Assembly: GCA_023386045.1 (NCBI GenBank)
Contig: JAEWKK010000026.1
Location: forward strand, 21,128 to 85,127
DNA: 64,000 nucleotides
DNA from: Bacteroidota bacterium
GTDB taxonomy: Bacteria; Bacteroidota; Bacteroidia; Chitinophagales; Chitinophagaceae
Direction of reading: 5' to 3'
Shown here piece by piece: positions 10,101-18,494 of the stretch. The translations under genes and the position numbers were made by a program. Each line of letters opens with the position of its first letter. Within the stretch, counting starts at the first letter, position 1. The notes below the pieces were generated by a model. It worked only from the letters and a program-made list of their open reading frames with translations, did not search any database and was not told the origin of the DNA.

Positions 10101-10808
10101 ATTGGGATCGTATTCTTTTACATTAAAACGAACTACCTGGTCTTTTAAAGAATAAGCTGCTTTGATTTCTGTTTTCCCTTTGTCGTTGAATTGATAGGTG
10201 TAGGGCGCCAGTTCTTTTAATTCTCCCACTGAGGTACCGATCACAAGTTCTTTATTCTTTATGCTTAACCGGTCAGCCCCTTCATAACGGAGAGCAATAT
10301 CTGCAACATTTCCACCAGGTCTTACGATCAGGTCATATTTTAAGGTACCACGATCTGAATAATAACGCATATCAATACCCGGGTAAATGTCCTTTACTGT
10401 AATGCCCTGGTAAATGCGGCAATGAGATCCCCATTTAGATGAATCTGCTCCAATGAAATAATTATTGTAAGTAGGAAGAGGTTTGTCAGCTTCTATTTTG
10501 GAGCGAGGACTGGCTCCCAGCAACTCCACTCTATACGCATGTGATCTTACAACTATAGGCTCATCTTCGTTTCCTATTTTTCCTCTCTTATGAAATGCAT
10601 TTTGCAGGCGTTCCATATCAGAGGCCTGGTGTTGCAATACAGTGAAGCCATTATTATGAATATAAAAAGCACCATTGGAAACAGGTCCCATAAAAAGGAC
10701 CTTCTGGTCCCATTGACCCTTGTTCTCAATAAATTCAATATTCTGGGAGAATGCACCCAGAGAGATCAGGCAAAACAGGAGGGCAGGTATGAAGCTTCGG
10801 ATTTTCAA
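7182..10808 (-). CDS. Secreted SBBP/PKD-repeat protein with gliding-type T9SS C-terminal domain
   Basis: This 1208-residue protein has a signal peptide (MKIRSFIPALLFCLISLGAFSQ). The N-terminal domain (about 22-245) starts IEFIENKGQWDQKVLFMGPV and is typical of Bacteroidota SBBP proteins. Seven-bladed-propeller-like SBBP repeats follow (about 250-770). Four PKD domains come next (about 785-1110; WYFGDNSTPNP, WIFGDGSAP, WDFGDGSAP and LLFGDGDS). The end is a gliding-motility-associated type B sorting domain (about 1118-1208; DVPNAFTPG, IYARWGEKVFES, GWNGYYKGK). It would be exported by the T9SS and held at or released from the surface. The PorP/SprF gene follows by 51 bp. Its ligand or role is unknown; adhesion is a guess. 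Confidence 0.92.
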   Translation of the reverse strand: MKIRSFIPALLFCLISLGAFSQNIEFIENKGQWDQKVLFMGPVSNGAFYIHNNGFTVLQHQASDMERLQNAFHKRGKIGNEDEPIVVRSHAYRVELLGASPRSKIEADKPLPTYNNYFIGADSSKWGSHCRIYQGITVKDIYPGIDMRYYSDRGTLKYDLIVRPGGNVADIALRYEGADRLSIKNKELVIGTSVGELKELAPYTYQFNDKGKTEIKAAYSLKDQVVRFNVKEYDPNATLIIDPTLVFCSFSGSQVDNWGFTATYGPDGSMFGGGIVFGGGFPVSTGAFQTSYGGGVSGCFVNGFDIGVIKLTPDGSNRVYATYIGGSANEMPQSLIVDPQGNLIVAGRTNSPLAPSASGYPVRGPVGQLVNNSAGTWDITITKLNANGDDIINSVRIGGSGDDGANIAPCGAPNGSLSLQRNYGDESRSEVNIDAAGNIYLSSCTQSTNFPMVAPFQATSGGGLQDGVVLKFNSNLSVLNFSSYFGGSANDAAYVVSIAPNGNIYIAGGTESTNLPGSTTGTIGSTNQGAADGFVSIIANNGSAIIKTTYLGTNAIDQIYGIQFDRMGFPYVMGQTLGNWPVTPSGVWNQPNGRQFIAKLQPDLSAYVYSTKFGKGDPAPDISPVAFLVDRCENVYVSGWGGKVLDIYPNAGVQGLPVTPDAIKSTADINPANGLGEDFYFFVLKKNATAQLFGSYYGKVGGPYGDHVDGGTSRFDRDGVIYQAICASCGSAGGLPFTTPGVWSVNKPTSANCNLAMVKIAFNLAGVKAGLQSIIDGKVRDTAGCVPLTVNFVDTIAAGVTYEWYFGDNSTPNPVITTAPTVNHTFTNIGTYQVMLVSVDSTTCNMRDTSYIRINVGDLRAVVDFNMVKLNPCDSFKYRFDNISVPPSGFPFGPQSFTWIFGDGSAPVTTSTASVFHNYASAGTYNVKLVLNDDRYCNSPDTITKQLRVAALVKAKFETPPNGCTPYNAQFNNTSDAGGQFIWDFGDGSAPSNVVSPTHLYNNPGTYTITLIAIDSGTCNITDTTRMTITVYDIPVADFSAAPQPPSVNTPISFTNLSSADAIRFKLLFGDGDSLITTTREIVQHEYNATGTFNACLIAYNTAGCADTICKPVQALIDAAVDVPNAFTPGQAGPNSVVYVRGFGIAKMKFTIYARWGEKVFESTTKNMGWNGYYKGKLLPMDVYAYTLDVEFSDGTKTTKTGDITLIR

Positions 10809-10859
10809 TTGATTTTGAAGTTAAACTAAATAAAGCGAAAATTGTTGTGCAAACTAATG

Positions 10860-12920
10860 TTAAGAAATCCTGCTCCACGGTGTTTTACCATGCAATGACA
10901 TTAGGTATTGCTTCAACTGCAAATTATCGGCCGAAACCAGCTCAGGATCTTCTTCAATTATTGTTTCTGCTATTTTTTTTGCAGCTTCCAGGATCACCTT
11001 ATCCCTGACGATGTCTGCCAGCCTGAAATTGAGTGAGCCACTTTGCCGGGTACCTTCAATTTCTCCGGGTCCACGTAGTTCGAGATCTTTTTCAGCGATC
11101 TCGAAACCATTATTGGTGGATGTCATGATCTTTATTCTTTCCCTTGCATCATTACTGAGCTGGGAGCCGGTCATGAGGACGCAGTAACTCTTATCTGATC
11201 CCCTACCCACCCTTCCTCTTAACTGGTGCAATTGTGAAAGCCCGAATTTCTCCGTACTCTCAATCACCATAACCGTTGCATTGGGCACATTCACACCTAC
11301 TTCAATCACAGTAGTACTCACCATGATCTGAGTATCGCCATTTACAAAACGCTGCATATTGGTTTCTTTCTGTGCTGCCGGCTGGCGGCCATGCACCATA
11401 CTGATCCAGTATTTTGGTTCGGGAAAAAATGCTTTTACATTTTCATAACCCGTCATCAGGTTTTCATAATCCAGCTTGGCACTTTCTTCTATCAAAGGAA
11501 AGATGATGTATGCCTGACGGCCTGCATCAATTTCAGAGCGGATAAAATCCATGACTTGCGCCCTCTTGCTATCATAACGGTGAACGGTAGCCACTGGTTG
11601 TCTTCCTGGTGGTAATTCATCCATAATGCTGTAATCAAGATCGCCATAGGCAGTCATGGCCAGGGTTCTTGGAATGGGTGTTGCCGTCATAACGAGTATG
11701 TGTGGTGGCAGTTTTCCTTTCTTCCAAAGGCTGGCTCTTTGGGCTACACCAAAACGGTGCTGTTCATCAATAACTGCGAGGCCAAGATTTTTGAATTTCA
11801 CTACTTCTTCTATCAGGGCATGCGTACCCACCAGCAGGTGAAGTGAACCTTCTTCAAGACTTTGCAAAATTTTCTTTCTTTCCTTGGTGGGTGTAGAACC
11901 TGTAAGCAGTTTGATTTCAACCGGTAATTTTTCAAGCAGGGAACTTAAGGTAGCAAAATGTTGCTGCGCCAGTATCTCCGTAGGTGCCATCATACAGGCC
12001 TGGAAGCCGTTGTCTATAGCAAGCAGCATGGCCATCAGGGCTACGATTGTTTTACCACTGCCAACATCACCCTGCAGCAACCTATTCATCTGGTGATGAC
12101 TTGCCGTATCCTGCCTGATCTCCTTCAGCACTCTTTTTTGTGCACCTGTTAATTCAAAAGGAAGGTGTTCCTGGAAAAAGCTATTAAAAAGATCACCCAC
12201 TTTTTCAAAAACAACTCCTTTGGATTTTCTGTGCCTTTCAGATCGCACCATTGCCAGTCGCAACTGGGTGATGAAAAGCTCTTCAAACTTCAACCGTCTC
12301 AGGGCCTGATCATAATTTTCCTGTGTTGAAGGAAAATGAATTTGCCTGAAGGCTTCGAACCTGGGCATCAATCTTAATTTATTCAGCATGGATGCCGGAA
12401 GATTTTCAGGTATGTCGCGAGCTGATAAAATTGCGAAGAGTGTTTCCGTTAGTTTGCCTATTTGTCTACCACCCAGGTTTCTTGCCTTCAGTTTTTCTGT
12501 GGCGGGATAAATGGGCTCCAGGTGGTTTTTAGCACCATTGACCTGGGATTTTACCAGTTCCAGTTCGGGATGAACGATCTGTGGCTTACCCATGAAAAAA
12601 CTTACCCTTCCAAAAGCAGTGTAATTTTCATGCTCCTGCAATGTTTTTTCGATCCAGTTCCATCCTTTAAACCAGGTCAGTTCCAGAACGCCGGTATCAT
12701 CCTTTATATATGCCACCATTCTTTTGGAGCTGCGTTCTCCCAGGGTTTCAACAGACATCAGTCTTCCCTGTACCTGCGCAAAGTCGGAAGCAGCATTGAG
12801 ATCCCTGATCTTCGTAATTTTTGTTTTATCAAGATGCCTGTAGGGAAAATGGTGAAGCAGGTCATGAAATGTAAAAATGGCCAGCTCTTTTTTCAGTAGC
12901 TCGCCCCGCTGGGGCCCCAC
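10860..12920 (-). CDS. recG: ATP-dependent DNA helicase RecG
   Basis: RecG remodels stalled forks and branch-migrates Holliday junctions. The protein has the N-terminal wedge/OB region (about 1-230), Walker A GDVGSGKTIVALMA, the DEQHRFG box, the TATPIPRTLAMTAYGDLD motif and the QLHQLRGRVGRG helicase motif. The length of 686 is close to family size. The GTG at 12920 is the only usual start codon after an in-frame stop at 12975-12977. However, the frame upstream of it still encodes NPIEYLKGV, which matches the expected RecG N-terminus. Translation may therefore begin at a rare codon upstream (ATA at 12951-12953 or ATC at 12969-12971). The divergent neighbour is the WecA-like gene. Confidence 0.93.
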   Translation of the reverse strand: MGPQRGELLKKELAIFTFHDLLHHFPYRHLDKTKITKIRDLNAASDFAQVQGRLMSVETLGERSSKRMVAYIKDDTGVLELTWFKGWNWIEKTLQEHENYTAFGRVSFFMGKPQIVHPELELVKSQVNGAKNHLEPIYPATEKLKARNLGGRQIGKLTETLFAILSARDIPENLPASMLNKLRLMPRFEAFRQIHFPSTQENYDQALRRLKFEELFITQLRLAMVRSERHRKSKGVVFEKVGDLFNSFFQEHLPFELTGAQKRVLKEIRQDTASHHQMNRLLQGDVGSGKTIVALMAMLLAIDNGFQACMMAPTEILAQQHFATLSSLLEKLPVEIKLLTGSTPTKERKKILQSLEEGSLHLLVGTHALIEEVVKFKNLGLAVIDEQHRFGVAQRASLWKKGKLPPHILVMTATPIPRTLAMTAYGDLDYSIMDELPPGRQPVATVHRYDSKRAQVMDFIRSEIDAGRQAYIIFPLIEESAKLDYENLMTGYENVKAFFPEPKYWISMVHGRQPAAQKETNMQRFVNGDTQIMVSTTVIEVGVNVPNATVMVIESTEKFGLSQLHQLRGRVGRGSDKSYCVLMTGSQLSNDARERIKIMTSTNNGFEIAEKDLELRGPGEIEGTRQSGSLNFRLADIVRDKVILEAAKKIAETIIEEDPELVSADNLQLKQYLMSLHGKTPWSRIS

Positions 12921-13100
12921 ACCTTTCAGGTATTCAATAGGATTGGCAAGTATATTAGGAGATGTTGAGATGTTTCAAGTTTGAACAAAAATAATTCTTA
13001 GCAGGAAGAGTAAAAGGAGATTACCAACTGAACTCTCCGGGTTTGCCACTTGACACTATAAGCATAATTACCTATTTTGCTCCAGTCTTATGAAACCAAT

Positions 13101-14201
13101 ATGCTGAAACTATTACTGCAGGTAGATCTTGAATACGCACAATTCAAACTGGGAACCCTAGCTTTTCTTACTGCTTTTGTTGTTGCCATGATCGTAATGC
13201 CTTTCCTGATTAAAATAATCAATCGCTTCAAACTATTTGATCATCCCGACCTTCGCAAGGAACATACAACACCCATCCCTACCATGGGAGGACTTGCTTC
13301 CGGATTGGGTATGTTTGTTGGTGCTGCTCTCTGGTTTCAATTTTCAAGAGACATCTTTGTCATCTCCTTTTTCTTTTCAATAGCTGTATTGCTTACAGTG
13401 GGCATTATGGACGATCTCAGAAATACACCCGCTCGTTATAAGCTGGCCATCCAGGTTGCAGTAGCTTTTCTCATTGCTTTCAGTGGTGTGCGCATCAACA
13501 GCTTTAACGGCATGCTTGGCATACATGAACTGCCCATATCTGCACAGTATACATTTACTGTCATCGCCATTACGGGAATCACCAATGCATTTAACCTGAT
13601 TGATGGCATTGACGGACTGGCCGGAGGACTGGGTTTTATGAGCCTGGTGATTCTTGGTCTTTTTCTTACACTTTCAGGTGATGGCAATACAGCCATCATA
13701 GCCTTTGCCCTGGGAGGTGGACTGCTGGGATTTCTTTATTATAATTTTAATCCGGCACGCATCTTCATGGGCGATACCGGATCACTTGTACTTGGTTTTG
13801 TAGTTTCCGTTCTTTGTGTCAAGCTTATTCAACTAAACACCAGCGGACCATCCATCGTGATCAGCAATGCACCCATTTTTACACTTGGCATTGTTGCCAT
13901 ACCAGTTTTTGATACCCTCAGGGTTTTTGCCATTCGCATCTGGGAAGGCCGTTCTCCTTTTGATCCCGACAAAAATCACATCCATCATATACTCACCAAC
14001 AATGGATGGAGTCATCGCTTTACAGCAAAAATGATTTGCGGCCTGCATGCGATAGTCTTGGTGGTTTGTTATTTTCTAAAAAACCTTCCGCAGTTTGCAG
14101 GTTTTTGCATTCTCCTTGCCATGATGCTGCTCATGGTGTTGCTTTTTCAAAAAATGAAACTGCCCGCACCATCAGCCAAAACCATTCCGGCCAATCCTTA
14201 A
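13101..14201 (+). CDS. Polyprenyl-phosphate GlcNAc-1-phosphate transferase (WecA/MraY family)
   Basis: This polytopic 366-residue protein (about 10-11 membrane segments) transfers a sugar-1-phosphate from a UDP-sugar to polyprenyl phosphate. Family motifs are HTTPIPTMGGLA, GIMDDL, the catalytic NAFNLIDGIDGLAGG, FMGDTGSLVLG and the cytosolic DKNHIHHIL. The HIHH pattern is typical of the WecA/TagO branch rather than MraY. I chose the ATG at 13101; a TTG 24 bp upstream is also in frame. It converges on pyruvate carboxylase with a 4-bp overlap of stop codons (14198-14201). It could supply a lipid carrier for the surface glycans made further downstream, but that is inference. Confidence 0.9.
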   Translation: MLKLLLQVDLEYAQFKLGTLAFLTAFVVAMIVMPFLIKIINRFKLFDHPDLRKEHTTPIPTMGGLASGLGMFVGAALWFQFSRDIFVISFFFSIAVLLTVGIMDDLRNTPARYKLAIQVAVAFLIAFSGVRINSFNGMLGIHELPISAQYTFTVIAITGITNAFNLIDGIDGLAGGLGFMSLVILGLFLTLSGDGNTAIIAFALGGGLLGFLYYNFNPARIFMGDTGSLVLGFVVSVLCVKLIQLNTSGPSIVISNAPIFTLGIVAIPVFDTLRVFAIRIWEGRSPFDPDKNHIHHILTNNGWSHRFTAKMICGLHAIVLVVCYFLKNLPQFAGFCILLAMMLLMVLLFQKMKLPAPSAKTIPANP

Positions 14202-17200
14202 TTCAATACCACTACCAGGTCATCAGTTTTTACCATGGTTCCCGGTTCCAGCAAAACCTGTTCAACCTTTCCATCGTCAGTTGCAGCAATGGTGGTTTCC
14301 ATTTTCATGGCTTCAATTACAAAAAGAGGCTGGTTTCTTTTCACCGGCTCACCTTTGCTGATCAGGAGTTGCGAGATCTTTCCCTGTAAAGGCGCACCAA
14401 TATGCTTTTTGTTGGCTTTATCGGCCTTCTGATTTTCTTTTACTGCATTTTTTACCGAGTGATCTTTTACTTCAATGATCCTTGTTTGCCCGTTCAGCCT
14501 CATGAAAACCTTTCGTTTTCCTTCTTCATCAGGATCACCCCAGGTGAGTAATCGTACCAGGATGCTTTTACCCTTAGCGATCTCGATCAAAACCTCTTCA
14601 TCCTGCTGTAGTCCATAAAAAAAATTCAATGTGGGAATATGCCAGATCTCACCGTATTCTTTTCTCTTGTGATAAAATTCTTCAAAAACTTTTGGATACA
14701 ACAGGTAGGATAAGAGGTCGGTAAATCCGAGCGTATTATCAAATTTCTCTCTCAGGCTTTTCAGCTCCTTATCAAAATCTATTGGCGCCAGGTGTTCGTT
14801 GGGCCGCTCAGTATAAGGTTTCACATTTTTCAGGATGATGCTTTGCAATTCGGGATCAAATCCACCTACGGGCTGGCCAATATCACCCCTGAAAAGAGAG
14901 ATCACAGACTCAGGAAAAGATAGAGTCTGGCCTTTCTGCCTGATGTCTTCCTTGGTGAGGTTATTGGTGACCATGAACAGCGCCATATCTCCCACCACTT
15001 TTGAGCTGGGTGTTACTTTAATGATATCACCAAACAATTCATTCACCTCACGGTAAGCTTTCTTGATGTCTTCGATCTTATCGCCAAGACCCAGTCCCTC
15101 AGCCTGTGGTTTCAGGTTGGAATATTGTCCTCCCGGAATCTCATGATAAAAAACTTCAGCACTGCTGGCCTTCATTCCACTTTCGAAAGGATAATAATAC
15201 TCACGTACGGTTTCCCAATAAGTAGAATGCTGGTTCAGCACCTCAATATTGTAAGGATTTTCCCTTTCATGAAATTTCATCATCTCCACAATAGCATTCA
15301 GGTTGGGCTGAGAAGTCAGTCCGGACATGGCGCCCAGGCAACAGTCCACAACATCCACCCCGGCTTCAATGGCTTTGAGATAGGTTGCCGGTTGCAGGGA
15401 GGAAGTATCATGAGTGTGAAGATGGATGGGCAATTTGGTATGCTGTTTCAATTCACTGATCAATTCATAGGCAGCCCATGGTTTGAGCAGCCCGCTCATG
15501 TCCTTAATGGCAAGAATGTGAGCGCCGCTATTTTCAATGTCCTTTGCAAACTGCTTATAGTACTGAAGCGTGTATTTTGTTCTTTTGGGATCCTGGATAT
15601 CACCCGAATAACACATGGAAACTTCAGCGATGCCCTTTGTTCTTTTTCTTACCGCCTCGATGCTTTTTTCCATGTTGGGCATCCAGTTCAGGGAATCAAA
15701 AATGCGGAAGACATCAACGCCATGTTCCCAGCTCTTGAAAACAAATTCTTCCACCAGGTTGTCGGGATAAGCTTTGTAACCCACAGCATTGGCTCCGCGA
15801 AGCAGCATCTGTAATAATATATTGGGTATGGCCTTCCTTAGCAATTGCAATCTCTTCCAGGGATCTTCGTATAAAAAGCGCATACACACATCAAAGGTGG
15901 CACCGCCCCAGACTTCCATGCTGAAAGTTTGAGGGAAGTTCTGTGCAAAGGAAGAAGCCACTTTCAGCATGTCAATAGTGCGAACCCTGGTTGCAAGTAG
16001 CGATTGATGGGCATCCCTGAAAGTAGTATCCGTGTAATAGATCATTTTTTCCTGGCTAAGCCAACGGGAAAATTCTTCAGGACCTTTTTCCAAAAGAAGC
16101 TGCCTGGTTCCATTTGGAAATGGCTTTCCATGGTCAAAAGGAGGCAACAGGGGTTTTTCAAATCTTTTATGGAGGTCTTTTCTTTTCACATCGGGGTGAC
16201 CGTTAATGGAAATCTCTGCCAGGTACTTCAGGATCTTGGTGCCGCTGTCCTGCTCTTTATTAATATTGAAGAGGTCAGGATGCTGTTGAAGGAAGTTGAC
16301 CGTAGCGTTACCCTTTATGAATTCCGGGTGGTTGATGATATTTAATAGGAAGCGGATATTGGTCTTTACACCGCGGATGCGGAATTCAGCCAAAGCTCTT
16401 TTGAGTTTACGGACAGTGTCCTCAACCGAGGAAGAATGGGCAGTAACTTTTACCAGCAGGGAATCAAAGAAGGGCGAGATCTTTACACCATTATATACAC
16501 TGCCTTCGTCCAGGCGAATACCAAAGCCCTCGGCGCTTCTATAAGCCAGCACGGTGCCGTAATCGGGCATGAATTCATTCTCGGGATCTTCGGTGGTGAT
16601 GCGGCACTGGATGGCAAAGCCATTTTTCTTAACGGCATCCTGCAAGGGCAGGCCAATAACGGCATCATGCAGTTCATGGCCTTCGGCGACGTGGATCTGT
16701 GTTTTCACCAGGTCAATGCCAGTGATCATTTCGGTAACGGTATGCTCCACCTGGATCCTGGGATTTACTTCAATGAAGTAAACCTTATTGTCCTTGTCCA
16801 CCAGGAATTCAACCGTACCTATATTATTATAGTGTACTTCCTTACAGATGGCAACGGCATAGCGGTAAACTTCATGCTTGACATCTTCGGGCAGGTTAAA
16901 GGAAGGCGCCACCTCGACGATCTTCTGGAAACGGCGCTGGAGGCTGCAGTCTCTTTCAAAAAGGTGCATCACATGACCATGGCGGTCGGCCACGATCTGT
17001 ACTTCGATATGTTTGGGCTGGTCAATGAATATTTCAAAAAACACCGTATCATCACCAAAGGCATTAGCTGCTTCTCTCCTGGCTTCCGTGAAGGATTTTT
17101 CCAGTTCGGCATCTGTTCTTATCACTCTCATTCCCCTGCCACCGCCACCGGCAGCTGCTTTGAGCATGAGTGGAAAGCCAATGCGTTGTGCTTCTTTTTT

Positions 17201-17647
17201 GGCTATGGAAATATCGGTAAGCGGTTCGCGGCTGCTTTCGATCAGGGGAACATTGCAGCGCGATGCAATCTGTTTGGCGAGCACTTTATCCCCCAGTTGT
17301 TGCATAACTTCCGCATCTGGTCCTACAAAAATGATGTTGTTCTCGCGGCACTTTCTTGCAAACTCAAAATTTTCAGATAGAAATCCATAACCGGGGTGAA
17401 TGGCCTCCGCGCCGCTTTCTTTGGCGATGTCGATGATGGCGTCTATGTCCAGATAGGGTTTCAGAGGATCCTGGTCGGAACCCACCTGGTAGGATTCATC
17501 GGCTTTGTAGCGGTGAAGTGAATACCTGTCTTCATAGGTGAAAATAGCTACAGTTCTGATCTCCAGCTCATTACAAGCTCTGAGGATACGAATGGCAATC
17601 TCGCCACGGTTGGCAACGAGCAACTTGGTAATCTTTCTGAGGGGCAT
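14198..17647 (-). CDS. pyc: Pyruvate carboxylase
   Basis: The single 1149-residue chain contains all parts of the enzyme that makes oxaloacetate from pyruvate, bicarbonate and ATP. The biotin carboxylase domain spans about 1-460 (KAAAGGGGRGMRVI; FIEVNPRIQVEHTVTE). The HMGL-like carboxyltransferase domain spans about 530-810 (YTDTTFRDAHQSLLATRVRT; HLHTHDTSS) and is followed by the conserved PYC/OADA region. The biotinyl domain at the C-terminus has the biotin lysine in EAMKMETT. Length matches the usual 1140-1150. It is the only gene on its strand here, with a 440-bp gap before the divergent EPS operon, and is likely housekeeping anaplerosis. Confidence 0.97.
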   Translation of the reverse strand: MPLRKITKLLVANRGEIAIRILRACNELEIRTVAIFTYEDRYSLHRYKADESYQVGSDQDPLKPYLDIDAIIDIAKESGAEAIHPGYGFLSENFEFARKCRENNIIFVGPDAEVMQQLGDKVLAKQIASRCNVPLIESSREPLTDISIAKKEAQRIGFPLMLKAAAGGGGRGMRVIRTDAELEKSFTEARREAANAFGDDTVFFEIFIDQPKHIEVQIVADRHGHVMHLFERDCSLQRRFQKIVEVAPSFNLPEDVKHEVYRYAVAICKEVHYNNIGTVEFLVDKDNKVYFIEVNPRIQVEHTVTEMITGIDLVKTQIHVAEGHELHDAVIGLPLQDAVKKNGFAIQCRITTEDPENEFMPDYGTVLAYRSAEGFGIRLDEGSVYNGVKISPFFDSLLVKVTAHSSSVEDTVRKLKRALAEFRIRGVKTNIRFLLNIINHPEFIKGNATVNFLQQHPDLFNINKEQDSGTKILKYLAEISINGHPDVKRKDLHKRFEKPLLPPFDHGKPFPNGTRQLLLEKGPEEFSRWLSQEKMIYYTDTTFRDAHQSLLATRVRTIDMLKVASSFAQNFPQTFSMEVWGGATFDVCMRFLYEDPWKRLQLLRKAIPNILLQMLLRGANAVGYKAYPDNLVEEFVFKSWEHGVDVFRIFDSLNWMPNMEKSIEAVRKRTKGIAEVSMCYSGDIQDPKRTKYTLQYYKQFAKDIENSGAHILAIKDMSGLLKPWAAYELISELKQHTKLPIHLHTHDTSSLQPATYLKAIEAGVDVVDCCLGAMSGLTSQPNLNAIVEMMKFHERENPYNIEVLNQHSTYWETVREYYYPFESGMKASSAEVFYHEIPGGQYSNLKPQAEGLGLGDKIEDIKKAYREVNELFGDIIKVTPSSKVVGDMALFMVTNNLTKEDIRQKGQTLSFPESVISLFRGDIGQPVGGFDPELQSIILKNVKPYTERPNEHLAPIDFDKELKSLREKFDNTLGFTDLLSYLLYPKVFEEFYHKRKEYGEIWHIPTLNFFYGLQQDEEVLIEIAKGKSILVRLLTWGDPDEEGKRKVFMRLNGQTRIIEVKDHSVKNAVKENQKADKANKKHIGAPLQGKISQLLISKGEPVKRNQPLFVIEAMKMETTIAATDDGKVEQVLLEPGTMVKTDDLVVVLN

Positions 17648-18087
17648 GAACGAATAGGTTTTAGAAAAGGAGAAAAAAGGGTTTCGGTCTCTGCATTATG
17701 AAAATAACATGCCTCGCCAGATAATCGAACAATAAACGGGTAAGATGATAAAATTGCAGCGGCCAAACCAACCATGGCACGAGATTTTAATCTTAGCTAA
17801 CTGTCTGATTTCAAATTAAATTTCGATAAATCATTGTGAGCTATGACTAATTGTGTTACTTTAGAACCGAATTTAAACGAAAACCGTCCCCCTGAATACC
17901 TTAAGAATAACCTCCAAGCCTTGAGCCGCGTTGTTCCAATCCTTACTGAAATTTCCTGAAACAAGTTTTTCGTACTAATCCATTGCTTAGCCCAGGTTAA
18001 TCAATTGGACTTCCAATGCCATGAATGCCATAGTTCCGTAGCTAGTGAAAACGATCATGAGAAAAAGTAATCAAACCCTATTGTACT
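17648..18087. promoter_or_regulatory. 440-bp gap between pyc and the EPS operon
   Basis: No convincing gene is seen. On the plus strand ATTG (17833-17836) and TACTTTAG (17857-17864, 7 of 8 to TAnnTTTG if the third T is relaxed) are spaced by 20 bp, which fits a Bacteroidota promoter. This would leave a leader of roughly 215 nt before the receiver gene. The leader holds a perfect dyad, ATTGGA-CT-TCCAAT (18004-18017). The promoter of pyc must also lie here. All calls are by eye. Confidence 0.35.
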
Positions 18088-18468
18088 ATGAGCAAGAGCA
18101 TTGTCAGTGTGAATGGCAACAAAGCCATGAACTATCTGCTTCAAACTATTCTTGAAACGGAATACGATTTTGTACCCGCATTTGATGTTTTCCAGGCCGT
18201 GCGCCATTTGAAAAACAACAGTGAGATCAGTGCCATCATTATTGATCTGGATTATCAGCCGCAACAGGGCTGGGAACTGATCGAGCACATTAAAAGCAGT
18301 ATCCTTTACCGGATACCGGTTATTGTCCTTACCACTGAAAATGATGAAACACTCAGACAAAAATGTTACATGTTCGAAGTTGACGAAATATTTTTCAAAC
18401 CCTTTAATCCACTGGATTTGATTGCTGCTATCAAGAGTATGATGACGATAAGTGTATTGAATGATTAG
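18088..18468 (+). CDS. Stand-alone receiver-domain protein (atypical)
   Basis: The 126-residue product covers one response-regulator receiver fold and nothing else. The phosphoacceptor region is IIIDLDYQPQQGWELIEH (about residues 50-67), the conserved Thr is in VIVLTTEND, and the Lys is in FFKPFNPLDL. The acidic pocket usually formed by DD after strand 1 is missing: the start reads SIVSVNGNKA. It may therefore bind Mg2+ or be phosphorylated poorly, or work as a protein-protein module. It is the first gene of the EPS operon, 26 bp before a sugar transferase whose own N-terminus is receiver-like, which suggests a regulatory link. Confidence 0.8.
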   Translation: MSKSIVSVNGNKAMNYLLQTILETEYDFVPAFDVFQAVRHLKNNSEISAIIIDLDYQPQQGWELIEHIKSSILYRIPVIVLTTENDETLRQKCYMFEVDEIFFKPFNPLDLIAAIKSMMTISVLND

Positions 18469-18494
18469 GCATCAAACCAAAAACCCTGAAGATT

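Noticed and set aside
16436..17380. 314-codon plus-strand frame opposite pyruvate carboxylase
   Set aside because: It lies wholly antisense to a well-supported gene, has low-complexity mixed composition and no motif.
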